A stretch of DNA of 64,000 bases from Cyanoderma ruficeps (Eukaryota > Chordata > Aves > Passeriformes > Timaliidae), in the NCBI GenBank assembly GCA_008694505.1, contig VZDJ01000594.1, forward strand, positions 9,149,035 through 9,213,034, in the 5' to 3' direction. The first letter of the stretch is position 1, and each line of letters starts with the position of its first letter. The notes beneath the pieces are model-generated. The model was not told the DNA's origin and searched no databases. It worked only from the letters and a program-made list of their open reading frames with translations. A program made the position numbers and the translations under genes. Below, in pieces: positions 53,245 through 64,000 of the stretch.

Positions 53245-54001
53245 TGTAAGAGACATAAAGGTCACAATAGCCTGAAAGACTTATAAGATCACCAAAGGAC
53301 TTTGCCCACTATGGCAAACGCTGTAAAGAAGCAACTGCTCATGTATGACCACCAAGCTCCCCATCCTGCCCCTCCCCCTTGAATATGACTCCATGAATTC
53401 CTGGAAATTTGGAAAGTTATGCAATCTGATGAGAACTTGAGGTAAAGATAAAGGTGATACTATTTTCCGATTATCTCAGACTAGGAAGAGAAAAACAAGC
53501 TGGGGGAGGACTGGTAACAAACACTAAGAATCCACACTGAAAGCCAACACAGCAACTGGGCTGAGCATCAGTTCTGACTGGGTCCAGCAGGTGGAGGCCA
53601 CTGCCCACCCATTTAAGATGGGAAGCCCACCAACTCAAGAGAGAGCATGGGACTAATTTGCATTGGAAGAGAGGGAATCATTTAACCAAGGGAACAAAAG
53701 AACTGTGTAGCCAAATGGGCACTGATTCCTTTGTTTGCTAAAATGTATAAATGGTGAAAGTCTAGAAGGACCGCAGGATCTGCATCACTGAGAAGACAAG
53801 AAGAGAACCAAGGGGATGTTGTCTGGATCTGTGGGTGGTGACACCTTTCTGCTTAATCTGTCACTCCCTTTCTCCCTCTCTTTTTCTTATTTCTATCTCT
53901 CTCTACCTCACACTTACTGTTAAATAAAATCTGTACTACAGACTTGGACATATGGTCTCATTTGCACCTTAATTTGGGCAGAGGCATCTCTCTAATAATC
54001 A
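53245..54001 (+). mobile_element. Probable solo LTR of an endogenous retrovirus
   Basis: This is about 757 bases starting TGTAAGAG and ending ATCA. It has a TATAAA box at 53746-53751 and an AATAAA polyadenylation signal at 53923-53928, 172 bases apart, in the right order for the U3-R-U5 layout of a long terminal repeat. A pyrimidine-rich stretch lies just before the AATAAA. No internal retroviral coding sequence is present, so it would be a solo LTR. It is oriented opposite to SLC49A4. Boundaries are guesses: the flanking bases (ccatt and taatt) are only a weak candidate target-site duplication. The family is not identified. Confidence 0.6.
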
Positions 54002-57000
54002 TAATTGCTGGATCCTAAGACCATAAATACTAAGTAGAACCAGATGTTTATTATGAGGCTACTCTCTAATCTCTGCACCACACTTTCCTTTCTTACTTGC
54101 TCCCTTGCCATTCTGCTACATTCTACTACATTCTACTCACATTTTTGAATCTGTAAGTTTTCTCATGGGTATTTCTTTTAGGCTGTACTAACCTACCAAA
54201 GTCAGAATGCCTAAAAACTTCTTCTACTGTTGAAGTGTGTAAATCCTTTTGGCTTGATATCACTGAGTTAACGTCTTACAGCCTTATGCCAAGTTTTATC
54301 CCAGCTGTTTTTAGCTAAGACTCACGCTTGAACTTAGCACATGAATTATCACATGAATGGTCATTTTGAAATACTGGGGACTCATCCTGCAGTTATGAAT
54401 CTGAGATAAGAAAAGTCTGTTTCTGAGATCATTACAAAAAGGAAATGAAAATGCATTTCTTTGCCAAAGGTGAAAATTCTCAGACTTTCAATGTTCACAA
54501 GTCACCTCTTTTGTCCTTCTGTTAAGCACCTGTGACATGACAGAACTACCAATACTTCCATCAAAAACTTGCATTTTCTTGTGAGTGCCATCGGCAAGTA
54601 CTTCACATAATCCATCTATATCAACAATGGAACCTATCAGCAACTACACTTGCAGCAATTCTTCTAAGTAATTAGTAACGTGCTCCAATTTATACTTCTA
54701 TTGTCCGAAAGCCTGAATGAAAGAGAAGGACTCTGAAATGCCAAGCACAATGGAAACACTTAAGAAAATCTTCCCCACCTGTTGGATTCACTTGGCCATT
54801 CATGTTTTCACCGACTTCTAGATGGACAACCTGCTTCCTCTCTGTACCCACTTCCACATCTCTCAAAATAAACCCAAAGGCATTTCACAAACACCACCTA
54901 GACTAAAATCTCAGGGAAAAACAAGTTCACTTGGAGCCACCACCCTTCTGTCCCAGTGACCCTATATGTGAGGTAAAGGTATCCAAAGGCTCCTTGGACA
55001 CAAAACCAGTATATGCACGCAGCACCAAGTGACAAACCAGGAACTCCAAACATGAAAGCTGCCATGCACAATTCTGTTTATGCATCATGTGTAGTTTATT
55101 TTATATGGAGAACAGTTATTAAGACATTTTTATATTAGTAAGGTCCAATTTAGTACTTGTACTCAATATTCATGACAATTTTGTCAGACTGCTTTAAAGG
55201 ATTTAATCTCAAAATTCCCAGGTGGAAGAGAAATGTCTCAGAGAAGGAAACTGAGATGCATGATTTAGGAGACAGCAATAAAGAGTTTGGTATTCAGGAA
55301 GGGAACAACTAGTCTTACAAATAAAAATTTTCATGGTGTCAATGGACAAGCCAATCTTGATTAAAACCAGAATATGATTATTGAAGTTTTCTCTCTACTT
55401 CATAATGCAACCACTAGAATAACATTGCTGTGTAAATTTAATTTCAGCAAAATAAAGTTACTAAGATTGTCTATGCAACCCACATAAGCATATAATTTTA
55501 TAAAAGAGGACCGAGAAATAGATTACATTCCACTTTTACAAGTAATAAGTCACATCTTCAAATTCAGTATAAAACTGTTCACTGTATTCCAAAAATTAAT
55601 GAAAAATATCACCATTCTACTCAATTTGCTTAATGTAAACTATCGTAAAATATTTCACTCTTCATTGCCTCTTCTTGCTTATATGGAAACATAATGAAGA
55701 CTGACACATATTGCTTCTAAGTCTCATCTTGTAACTAGGAGCTTAAGAAAACCCCCTTGGTGAACTGGATCCAGGGAAGTATGTAAGCTTTTGATTTCAA
55801 GTTAGATATATAAGCATCCTAACAGTCCTGTGTGCTTGTATTTACAGTTCTCAGGAAACGAAACACTCAAGGCACAAAATGTACATAAACACTCGAGCAT
55901 CAGGTGACGAATTGTAGCTAATTTTAATCAAGTAAACAACAAGGGTCCATCCAATAGCACATTGGAGTAATTTCCCATTTAATTTCAGTCTTATTAAATC
56001 TCTAAGGATAATTGCAATTTAAACAAGGACTCTCTAATCCTATTGCTAAAGCAAATGCACCAACTAAGACACGTGTGGTTCCATGGCACCCTCTATCTTT
56101 TCACCTTTCTAAACTAAGAAACCAACCAAGACAACACTTCTAATCCTACACACAGAAAAGAGTTTTCAAACCCACCCAAAATGGCACATACTCACAAAAG
56201 ACATAAGCAAATATAATTCCTGACTTTCAGCATGCACCCATCCCAGAACAGGACTAAGAAACATGACAGATGCCACCACTGTCCTTATACAGCACCCAGC
56301 CAAGGTGCACAGAAACCCCCAAGGGCTGGCTAAAGTCTCCATTAGCCAGAGGAAGTTGGGAGGCAGGAACAGAGCTCATTCCCCAAAGAACTTTCAGCTG
56401 TGATACCTGAACCTCACTATGCATCTGAAAATGAATTTATTTTTGAGAAGGACAAGAGCTTAGCAACAATACAAAGTAGCTTTCAATTTACATAGTTTAC
56501 AGAGACATGGGCTAAACACAGGCTTCCTTCAGTGCCTCCAAGACCCTTTAAAATAGTGTGGATCACCCTTCAAAAAAATGTCTCCTCTCAGCCTGTTCAG
56601 ATCTTACTTGAAGATATTCTTTGTGAAGACTTGTGAAGATTATCACTACCTTCCTGATGAAAAATCATCCTCAACTTCATAAAAAACATGATCCCTACAG
56701 ATCCATAGAAACACAGGTTTAAATCAACCAAGACTTTCTGTCATGCTGCTTCTGGCACCAAGACCCCTGATGGGTCATCCTTGAGGGAGACGTACAGTTG
56801 CCAGTAGTATTCCCCGGGAGCCAGAAGTGACACCATCTATACACCTTTCCCAGCCCACATATTCCTGCCATTCCTCAGTTGCCTTGCTTGGGTTGGCTGC
56901 AACCAGGCCTTTAGAAGGAATCCAGGAGACACCCTCAGCAGGCCAGAAGGAAAAAGGTAACAAAGGCCAAAAAACTTTTTGACGTTAGAAAACAAAAAAA

Positions 57001-57005
57001 ATTGT

Positions 57006-57033
57006 AATTCCTCCCTCCTAGGAGGGAGGAATT
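57006..57033. repeat. Perfect 28-bp palindrome, no spacer
   Basis: The left arm aattcctccctcct (57006-57019) is followed immediately by its exact reverse complement (57020-57033), centred on CCTAGG. The arms are pyrimidine/purine segregated. It lies in intron 1. Confidence 0.97.
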
Positions 57034-59680
57034 CCTCTCCTCCTTCTGTACAGAAGAACAGAGCTTATTTAGCACACCTTTCACTAAAAATAAACACTGC
57101 TGTCGTCTCTTCTCAGACAGCCCCACGCTTCTCTGAGAAGCTATAATGGAACTGGATCACGGAATCCAAGAAGTGCTTCTTGCAACTATTAACAGGCCTA
57201 TTCATGAATATTTATTCTTTCAACTTCCAATTAGTTAAGAAGCGGGAAAAAAAAAAGAAGAAAAAAGTGACCAAACCTTTAAAACCAGTACTGAAACAAG
57301 GAGCAGTTGCACAAAATGCACAACAGTAGTCTGCTCTGGATACAGATTTATGCTGTGAACTATGTGCTGCAATGAACAACGAAAAACAAAAAAGACCAAT
57401 ACTTCTGAACTTCTTCTGAAGCATCATAACACAAAATCAGACTTAAGTGACAGCAGGCAGCTACTTATCAGTTACATTTACCTCTGACTGTGAAGTATAG
57501 GACTATCTAACAGCACAATCTCCTCTCAGATTCTGACATGCCTCATCTACAGTGTCATACTTCTCATACTTGCCAGGTTTTACATGTTGAAACTTCACAA
57601 ATACATTCTTTCCTGAAAAAATGCTCCTTTACTAGCCAACTCCAGTGACAGATGACTGAAATCAAAGAGTAAATGGTGTAGCTTCTCCAGAGTAAATCTG
57701 GTGTAAGTAACAGCAAGCAAGTGAAATACTGTCCTTGCAAGATCAGATTCAACCAGCTTTACAGCTTCAAAGCAGTAGAGTCAAGATCCTCCTGGACTAC
57801 ATATACTCCACAGAGCAGGTAACTCCCCAAAACACACCTCCAGTGGAAGCGTGCCCCATGGCTGACTCAGGGCTCCATAGCTCTCCTCTCTGCTCCATGA
57901 TGAACCAAGTAGAAGGACTCCACCATCACTTCCAAAGAGAACAGCACCACATTCTCTGTGGGAGTCACCCAGACTCAGAAAACAGCATGAAACAAATATC
58001 AGAAAACAACCAGGGCCCTCACAAAATCTGGTGATCAGGAAAGAACTTGCTCTAATGCTCATATGTACTCCTTACACACACAGCCAAATGAGCTGAGATG
58101 CTCTGTTCAGGTTACCTACCAACATTCTCTCAATGAAGCAAGCAAGAAACCAAGAGCAAAGGAGCTGTTCATACCCACACCTCCAAGGAACATGGGAATT
58201 AAAACAAACAAACACCTCCAAAGCAATCAGTTAAGGAAATGAAAGAAAAAAACCTGTATACATGCTCTCATCAAAACGACCTATACGTGAAACCAAGAAA
58301 TCCCACAACTACACTACTAATCACATTATGAAAGAACAAAATACTAAAGTTTCTTTTCCCATGAGTTACTTCAATACTTTTCCAGTATTGTTTTGCATTG
58401 CTCAGGATCAACTTCATAGAAAATGTAGAAACAAAAATACAGATTCAGCTCTCTAAGCACAGGTTCACATTTACTTTTATTTCCTTCATGCCATGAACAG
58501 TGTTCACTGTTACAAACCAAAACAACTTTCTTTAATTTTAAGGTAATTAACAACACTCTTATGTATCAGTTGAGACAGATATTGCCAGCTTAAGTCTAAA
58601 CTGCTTGAGAGAAGACTGGATGTACAGCCACCATGGACTCATTTTGAGAATATACTTTCAGCCCAGTAAATTTTAATCCCCCAGTGCTATTCAGTTTCAG
58701 GAAAAGTAATTCCAATTTTGAGACAGGCCTTCTCGAACACTACTTTTCTCCCTGCCTGCTTTCACTTTCCCTTCCTCTTCCCCTTCCCTTCACACAAATG
58801 AGCTAATAATTCCTAAATAAATGCAGTAAGTAGCACTTAGGATCAGGAGCCACAAGGGTCCACTGGCGCCTATCTCCTGTTTAGAGGTCTGTTTAAACAG
58901 GAATTAAAAGAAATCCGTTCAGTGGATTTAGGCCCAAAAGCTGAAATCTGCAACCACAGGCGCTTGACCTCACAGGAATGGTCCCCTGGGTGACCACAGA
59001 GGAACCATGCAGACCCTCTGGAGAAGTTCTCCAGAGACAAACTCTATTTTTGTAAGTTTGGTACCGAGATGCAACGGCCTGAACACAAATTAGGAAACTC
59101 TCTCTTGTACTACACTTTGAAACACCAAAGTGCAACTTCTCTATGTTCCCTGTCTTTGTATCTTCCTAGCACAATGCAAAGAAATCATGTCCAGCCTGCT
59201 TTTAAAAATGAAGAACTTGTTTCAAGATGCAGTGGCCAGCCTGAGCAATGACATTACTTGATCCAAACGTGTGTTTGTTTAACAGCTGGTAGCCAGAAAT
59301 CACGACCATCTCCAGGTCAAATAGCTGGATAGCAATGCTGGATTGGAGCACTCCTCCAGACCCACACCTCACCTGCGACGTCAGATGCCCTAATTCCGCT
59401 TAGCTTAAATAGCTTCCTTGTCCATGGACTTCGATGTGCCTTCGTTTGGGCAGAGTATTGAAAACAGCAGTCATGATGCCTTTTAAGTATTAGCCAACCC
59501 TTTTTAACGCCAAGGCCATTGGGGCCCAGTGTCCCCGGTCTGGCAGCGTCCCCTTCACCGGCCAAAGGACAGGGGCGTCGGGGGACACGGCCACGGCGTC
59601 CCCGCCTGGCCCGGGGGAAGCCACAGGAGCGGGTCGGGGAGTCCCGAACCCCCGGCCCCGCCGCCCCCGGCCCCGCTCAC

Positions 59681-60014
59681 CCTTCTTGTCCATGAGCCAC
59701 ATGAAGAAGAAGCAGGGCGCGAAGCCGATGGGCCCCCAGAAGACGAGTAGGGCGATGTCCCAGCCGCTGAAGCCGAAGGCCAGGCGGGCCGAGTTCTGGA
59801 TAGGACCCCAGGTGTTCCACACCAGGCCCTGCGCGAAGCTCAGCAGCGAGAACAGCAGCAGCACCAGCCACCGCCGCCCGTACACGCGGCCCGACAGCGG
59901 CGGCAGCCGCCCCCCGGGGCCCCCCGCCGGCCCCCGCGGCTGCGGCCGCGGCTGCTGCGGTGGCGGCGGCAGGAGGGGCCGCCGCTCCTCCGCGCTGCTC
60001 CAGCCCAGGCCCAT
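59681..60014 (-). CDS. SLC49A4: SLC49A4 (DIRC2) coding exon 1: N-terminus, TM1 and TM2
   Basis: First coding exon of a lysosomal major facilitator superfamily transporter of the SLC49 family; human SLC49A4 has been reported as a proton-driven lysosomal pyridoxine exporter. It encodes residues 1-111 plus the first base of codon 112. The ATG at 60014-60012 was chosen because [15 protein letters not shown] aligns with the human start; the same frame is open upstream, but the next candidate start there is only a GTG. Residues 10-15 (E-R-R-P-L-L) fit the acidic dileucine lysosomal sorting signal known for this protein. Residues 16-40 are Pro/Gly/Gln-rich, and in human this stretch is Ala/Gly-rich. 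TM1 is about 47-67 and TM2 about 86-107. [12 protein letters not shown] is highly conserved. D109, K110 and G112 begin MFS motif A. The exon ends at GT of gtgagc (59680-59679), phase 1. Confidence 0.97.
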
Positions 60015-60122
60015 CTGCGGGGGCACTGCCCGGGGTTCGCAGGGGAGGAGGGGACGGGGCCGGGGGAAGGGACACCCACACTTCAGCCTCCGAGCGCAGC
60101 AGCGCTGCCCCGGCCCGGCACT

Positions 60123-60134
60123 GCCGCATGCGCG
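60123..60134. promoter_or_regulatory. NRF1-like palindromic site
   Basis: gccgcatgcgcg differs at one position from the core GCGCAYGCGC that NRF1 binds, and it contains the perfect palindrome cgcatgcg. It lies about 110 bases upstream of the SLC49A4 ATG, inside the putative bidirectional promoter. NRF1 sites are common in such promoters. Binding is inferred only. Confidence 0.4.
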
Positions 60135-60505
60135 GTCGGGGAGGGCCGGCGGCCGCCTCCTTCCTCCGCCGGCGAGGGGAGGAGGGAACCGGCGGCGCGG
60201 AGGAGAGCCGGGCCCGCCGCTGGCAGAGAGGAAGCCGGGCCGGCGGGCAACGGGGGCGTGCGGGACAGGGAAGGCACCGGGCCGCCACCCCGCGGGGAGC
60301 GGGGGAGAGGAACCTGGGGCAGGAGCGGGGCCGCCCGCAGGCGCAGCCGCCCGGGTGTCACCGGCAGGGCCGGGGAGCTCCGGCCGTCACGCTCCCACCC
60401 GGCTCCGCCCCGCCGCGGATCCCGGGCCGCGCTGCCCCTTCCGCTGCCGAAGGCGGTGCCGAACGAGGCCCGCCCGAGCCGCCCCGCAGGCAGAGCCGCC
60501 GGAGC

Positions 60506-60542
60506 ATGGCCGGGGCGCAGAGCGGTCGTCCCCCCGCGCCGG
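60506..60542 (+). CDS. HSPBAP1: Candidate first coding exon of HSPBAP1 (head-to-head neighbour)
   Basis: On the plus strand an ATG at 60506-60508 (context ggagcATGG) opens a frame reading MAGAQSGRPPAP. It meets a good donor, g|gtaggt, at 60543. In human and other vertebrates HSPBAP1, a JmjC-domain protein that binds small heat-shock protein HSPB1, is transcribed divergently from DIRC2/SLC49A4. Its human product begins MAAGSEA. The N-terminus is not conserved enough to prove identity, and I found no match to the conserved second-exon peptide before the window ends. The call rests on synteny, the donor and the CpG island. Reading through the donor gives only an Arg/Pro-rich shadow frame. Confidence 0.45.
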
Positions 60543-63500
60543 GTAGGTGCCCCTCGCCCCGGCCCGCCCCGGGCCCCAGCGCGGACATGGGGAGGGAGAA
60601 GCGACCGCTGAAGCGGGGCCGTGACCGGGCCCGCCGAGCCTCTCCATCAGCTCTCCGACACGCTCCTCTCGGCCACAGGCCCCTCACTGCAGTGTGGTAC
60701 CTTCGCGCAGGGAGGTGCTGCAGCAGGGCATCCCTCGGGTATCGATCCTTTTAAAGGGAGAAAGACATGGTGTTGCTTTGGTGGATACAAATCAACCACG
60801 GTCCGAATTGGGAGGAAGAAAATAGCAGGGTTCAGATACAACATGCACTGAAATACATTTTAAAATAATTCGGGTGAATATAGCATCATGTGGGGAACAC
60901 TATGCTCATTACTGTTATCATTTAAGTAGATTGAAGTGCATATTCATTAGATTAGATTATGTGAGAATTTATCTGTATATCGACCATCTGCACTTGTCAT
61001 AAAATTAATGGCTCATATGCTGCACAGTGCTTCATCTTCCCTAAAAAATTGGGTATTTTGGTGTGGCTTGATTAGGCATTCTGTCACAAAGTCTGGAAGT
61101 TGGCTTGATAAATGCCTGTGTAATTAAATGGGGAGAGCTGAACGGTGGGATCCACACTGACTGGTTTTAGGTCCAGCGTCAGTGTCATAATTGTTGATGT
61201 GCTGGGCAGTGCACAGCTGAATTTCACACGTGGCCCTCATCCCACAATTTTCCAGCCAAAACCACAGACTCCCATGAAATTCTTCTCAGAACATAACAGA
61301 CATCACATTTTGTTTAGTCCACGCCGCCCAGTTTCCTAGACGGAAAGTGCAAAAAGGAAGCATATGCTGACTGAAATCAGCAGAACTATCAACAAAAGAA
61401 AATTATATTTTGTCTGCAAAAGTTCAGGAAAAACAAAATTCTTGCACAGATAATGGGGGGACATACAGCAAACTCAAATTTGAGGCTCCTGTGTACAGCT
61501 GTAATGACAAAAGTACAGTAAAAACAGGATGAGATTCAGACTTGCTTGTGAGTGATGTATATTCTGGTAGTGCTTTGGGGCTCCAAATAAGATTAATCCC
61601 CCATTTTACTAAGTCTTTTTCATACATTACCACCTCAGTATAGTTTAGCCCATGCCAAAATGTTCTTTCCATTTAAAAAGGGTATGTTACTACTATAATT
61701 TAAGTGATTTGTTGGCATTCATCCAAAGACAAAGTGCTGCTATTTGCAGAAGTAAACAATCTGAAAAAGTACTTCTCTCTTTGAACATTTTTCAATTAAC
61801 TGTAGTAATCGTGGAGATTTCATGGTTCTAGTGGCAGGAACCCCATGCAGAAATAAGGCAAGTGGGGCTTTGTGGTGTCCCTTTAACTGCAAGATTTGTC
61901 TCATGCCTCCTATTGTCTGCACCATCAAATGAAAACTTGAATATAAGCAGGATAACTCTGATAACTTATCCAAGACACTTCATCTTATGATGGGTTTCAA
62001 GATATTTTGGCTCTCTCATGGGCCAACAAGAAAGAAATTTCTGAGAAACAGCAACAAACTAAACGGGCTGTTGAAATAGGCTCTAAGTGTATGTATTATT
62101 GACTTAATAATGATTTAAATAATTTATTTTAATTTCTCCATTTGAAATCGCTCCATCTTTTCATAGCTTCACAACCCATATGCGCATCTTTCAGTCATGG
62201 CCTGACCTTTTCTATTCCAGCTATTTAATTAACACAGTGTAATATTCTGTGTGAATTATTCTTGTTTGCAGGATATGGTATCGGTTAAATTTGTTAATGT
62301 AAAGGAGCAGTGTATTGTTGATAAACTGTTGGAAACCAAATTAGCTTTATCTTGCAGCTAGCTGATTGCATTATTTCACTCATGGGTATAATACTCCTCT
62401 GAAAATGCAAATTTCACTCTTTTCTCCGTGTGGTGACATTTTTACTGTTCTCATTACTGACATTTGTAATATTTGAGGTGGGGAAATTTTTCTTGCTTTA
62501 ACCTCATTATAATGTAGCTAAAGAGATTTGAATATTATCAGATGAAATGCACATACATCCAGGCAAGCAGAAAGGTTATTTTCTCTCCTGGCCCATAACT
62601 TTCATGTCTATAGCAGGTCTTGCATGGACAGAATGACACCTAGATCCAAAACTGTGATACTGATGCCTATGCAGGTACTAATTCCCTAAGCACAATAGTG
62701 TGTTCGTCTGAGGTTGTGTGACCACATTCATGCCTGTCTGCCCGTGTCTGACCTAAAACATTCTGGAATTCATCTTAGGAGTTGGTCGCCTGGAGCTCTG
62801 GTACACTAGTGGTGACAGACAAAAATTACATGACTGAGGCTGTTTTTGCTTCCAAATGCTCTTGCCATCCCTGGGGCTAGCCTGGTGGATCTGCTTACAA
62901 GTTGGCACCTGCAGTGTGCCGATTTAAAATTGGCTTATTAATATAAACTTTGATGGGTTTGTTACAACCTTGAGGTATCTGGAGAGTCTAGTTCAGCTAA
63001 AACACATCTGTCATGTAATGGTTGTGCTCAGCAGTCCAGGAGAGCATCCCCCCGTGGGGCAACCCCCAGTCCCTAACACATTAGGAAGTGCCATTTGCTC
63101 TTTCCTGTCACCACGATTTTGAGAGATTTGCTCTCCATGTGACATTCTTCAGAGAGATCCAAAGAACTTCAGGAGTCCCCTTGGGTCTTACACCTCTCTC
63201 CCAACAGCTCCTAATGTCATGTGTACAATCTTGTCCTTTCTTATGTCAACTCGTACCTTGCGAAGTGACAAGCAGCAAGTGTTTGCATACCTTGTAAAGG
63301 TTAGAAGCATTTTGGCACAAAATGGGCAGAACCTGAAATTAATTTAAAGATTGAAAAGTGGTATTTAGCAAATTCTGGAAATTCCTTCCAGCATCTAAAG
63401 AAAGTTCCCTTTATGAGAGATTTCCCTCAATTTCCAGACTTCAGCTGGAATTGTGGCAATGCAGTTTCAGAGCTGCCACAAACAACACTGGTGTAAGCAG

Positions 63501-64000
63501 GGAGCTGTAATGGGTGTGTTCTTTACACCCCATCTGGAAAAACACCTCTGAAGGGGAGCCTGTGAGGTGTGAGCAAATCCTGTTCTTCCTTCCTCGAGTT
63601 TTGACATCCTTTTTCTTCTAGTTGCTCAGGAACAGGTTGGTTGAAATCTGCTCTGTCTTGGGCTTGGTTTGGGCACCTTCCAATATGTGTATTCAGTAAC
63701 TTTCAGCAAATTTTCTTGCCTTTCTTTTTTATTGAGAAGTGTGTAAACTCCAGCTCTAACATCATACAATTATTTCCTTGTCCTTCAGGTTTTACAGTAC
63801 TTCCTTTTTTCTAGTATCAACAAGAAGCAAAAATACAGACCAGACACATCTTCAACTTATGAAAGCTGAACAATTTTATTCTTAAATTCATGCTTCAGTA
63901 TTTTCCAGTGGGAAATTTGTTTATACATTTTGATTGCAGAGTGTGTATATTCCCACTGCAAAGTGACCATTGTAGTGTAGATGATTCCAGGTTTGTGGTG
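60543..64000 (+). other. HSPBAP1: Divergent side: probable HSPBAP1 intron 1
   Basis: After the CpG island the sequence becomes AT-rich and noncoding to the window edge. I looked for the conserved HSPBAP1 exon-2 peptide and did not find it. There is an AT-rich stretch at about 62100-62540 with homeobox-type TAATTA-like words and a perfect ATGCAAAT octamer (62405-62412). If the HSPBAP1 assignment is wrong, this is plain intergenic DNA. Confidence 0.45.

Larger units (their letters stand above)
39882..59680 (-). other. SLC49A4: SLC49A4 intron 1
   Basis: This 19.8-kb first intron has the donor gtgagc and the acceptor tcttag. It holds most of the recognisable mobile elements of the window: a tRNA-headed SINE, a CR1 tail and a probable solo LTR. 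It also has two notable inverted repeats and a pyrimidine-rich patch at about 51100-51400. No other gene was recognised. Confidence 0.9.
59500..60720. promoter_or_regulatory. CpG island, probable bidirectional SLC49A4/HSPBAP1 promoter
   Basis: GC content and CpG density rise abruptly at about 59500 and fall again by about 60720, in a locus that is otherwise AT-rich. The island contains SLC49A4 exon 1 and the candidate HSPBAP1 first exon; the two start codons are 491 bases apart and point away from each other. No TATA box is evident between them. The GC-box-like run cgccccgccg (60405-60414) and an NRF1-like site near 60123-60134 fit a TATA-less housekeeping promoter. Overlapping open frames of 200-286 codons on both strands are a by-product of the GC richness. 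Confidence 0.85.

Noticed and set aside
60015..60026. An SLC49A4 start four codons upstream of the chosen ATG
   Set aside because: The upstream codon is GTG, not ATG, and the family alignment begins at the ATG at 60014.
59686..60754. Plus-strand frames of 264-286 codons and minus-strand frames of about 200 codons across the CpG island
   Set aside because: Arg/Pro/Gly/Ala-rich products without any family signature, overlapping the recognised SLC49A4 exon 1; this is the expected by-product of few stop codons in GC-rich DNA.
1..64000. Search for an unusual multi-gene system, CRISPR array, tRNA or rRNA genes
   Set aside because: The window is a normal vertebrate intron-rich locus; the only tRNA-like sequence is the SINE head at about 45373-45440, which is too degraded to be a functional tRNA gene.

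Overview
This window is vertebrate nuclear DNA, almost certainly from a bird and probably a passerine. It is AT-rich, intron-dominated and low in repeats. It carries a 5'-truncated CR1 retroposon tail, a tRNA-Ile-headed SINE with a CR1-like end (the architecture described for TguSINE1 of songbirds), one probable solo LTR and two very old MIR-like remnants. No prokaryotic genes, tRNA/rRNA genes or CRISPR arrays were seen. The bird call is an inference from repeat types and compact noncoding content; I could not run a search.

The window is essentially one gene on the minus strand: SLC49A4 (also called DIRC2), a 12-membrane-segment major facilitator superfamily transporter of the lysosomal membrane. 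I recovered eight coding exons by translating the minus strand and matching them to the known family. All sit between GT and AG dinucleotides and all reading phases join. In transcript order they are 60014-59681, 39881-39788, 27065-26803, 21288-21159, 16136-16028, 15416-15349, 10472-10345 and 202-20. They sum to 1309 coding bases (436 codons plus one base), against 478 residues in the human protein. The final coding exon (about 40 residues, holding the last membrane segment) and the 3' UTR lie off the left edge. The visible open frame has no stop, frameshift or missing exon.

The right end is a CpG island at about 59500-60720. It contains SLC49A4 exon 1 on the minus strand and, 491 bases away on the plus strand, a short candidate first coding exon ending at a GT donor. 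In other vertebrates SLC49A4 lies head to head with HSPBAP1, so this is the likely HSPBAP1 first exon and the island is probably a shared bidirectional promoter. The remaining 3.4 kb to the right would be HSPBAP1 intron 1.

Everything else is intron. Points of interest are a 47-bp tandem duplication, a 28-bp perfect palindrome, a 13-bp-arm hairpin, a CpG-dense exon 3 inside AT-rich DNA, the inserted retroelements, and a few unexplained GC- or pyrimidine-rich patches. I found no evidence for a novel multi-gene system. The many short open frames in the introns and in the CpG island look like chance or shadow frames.
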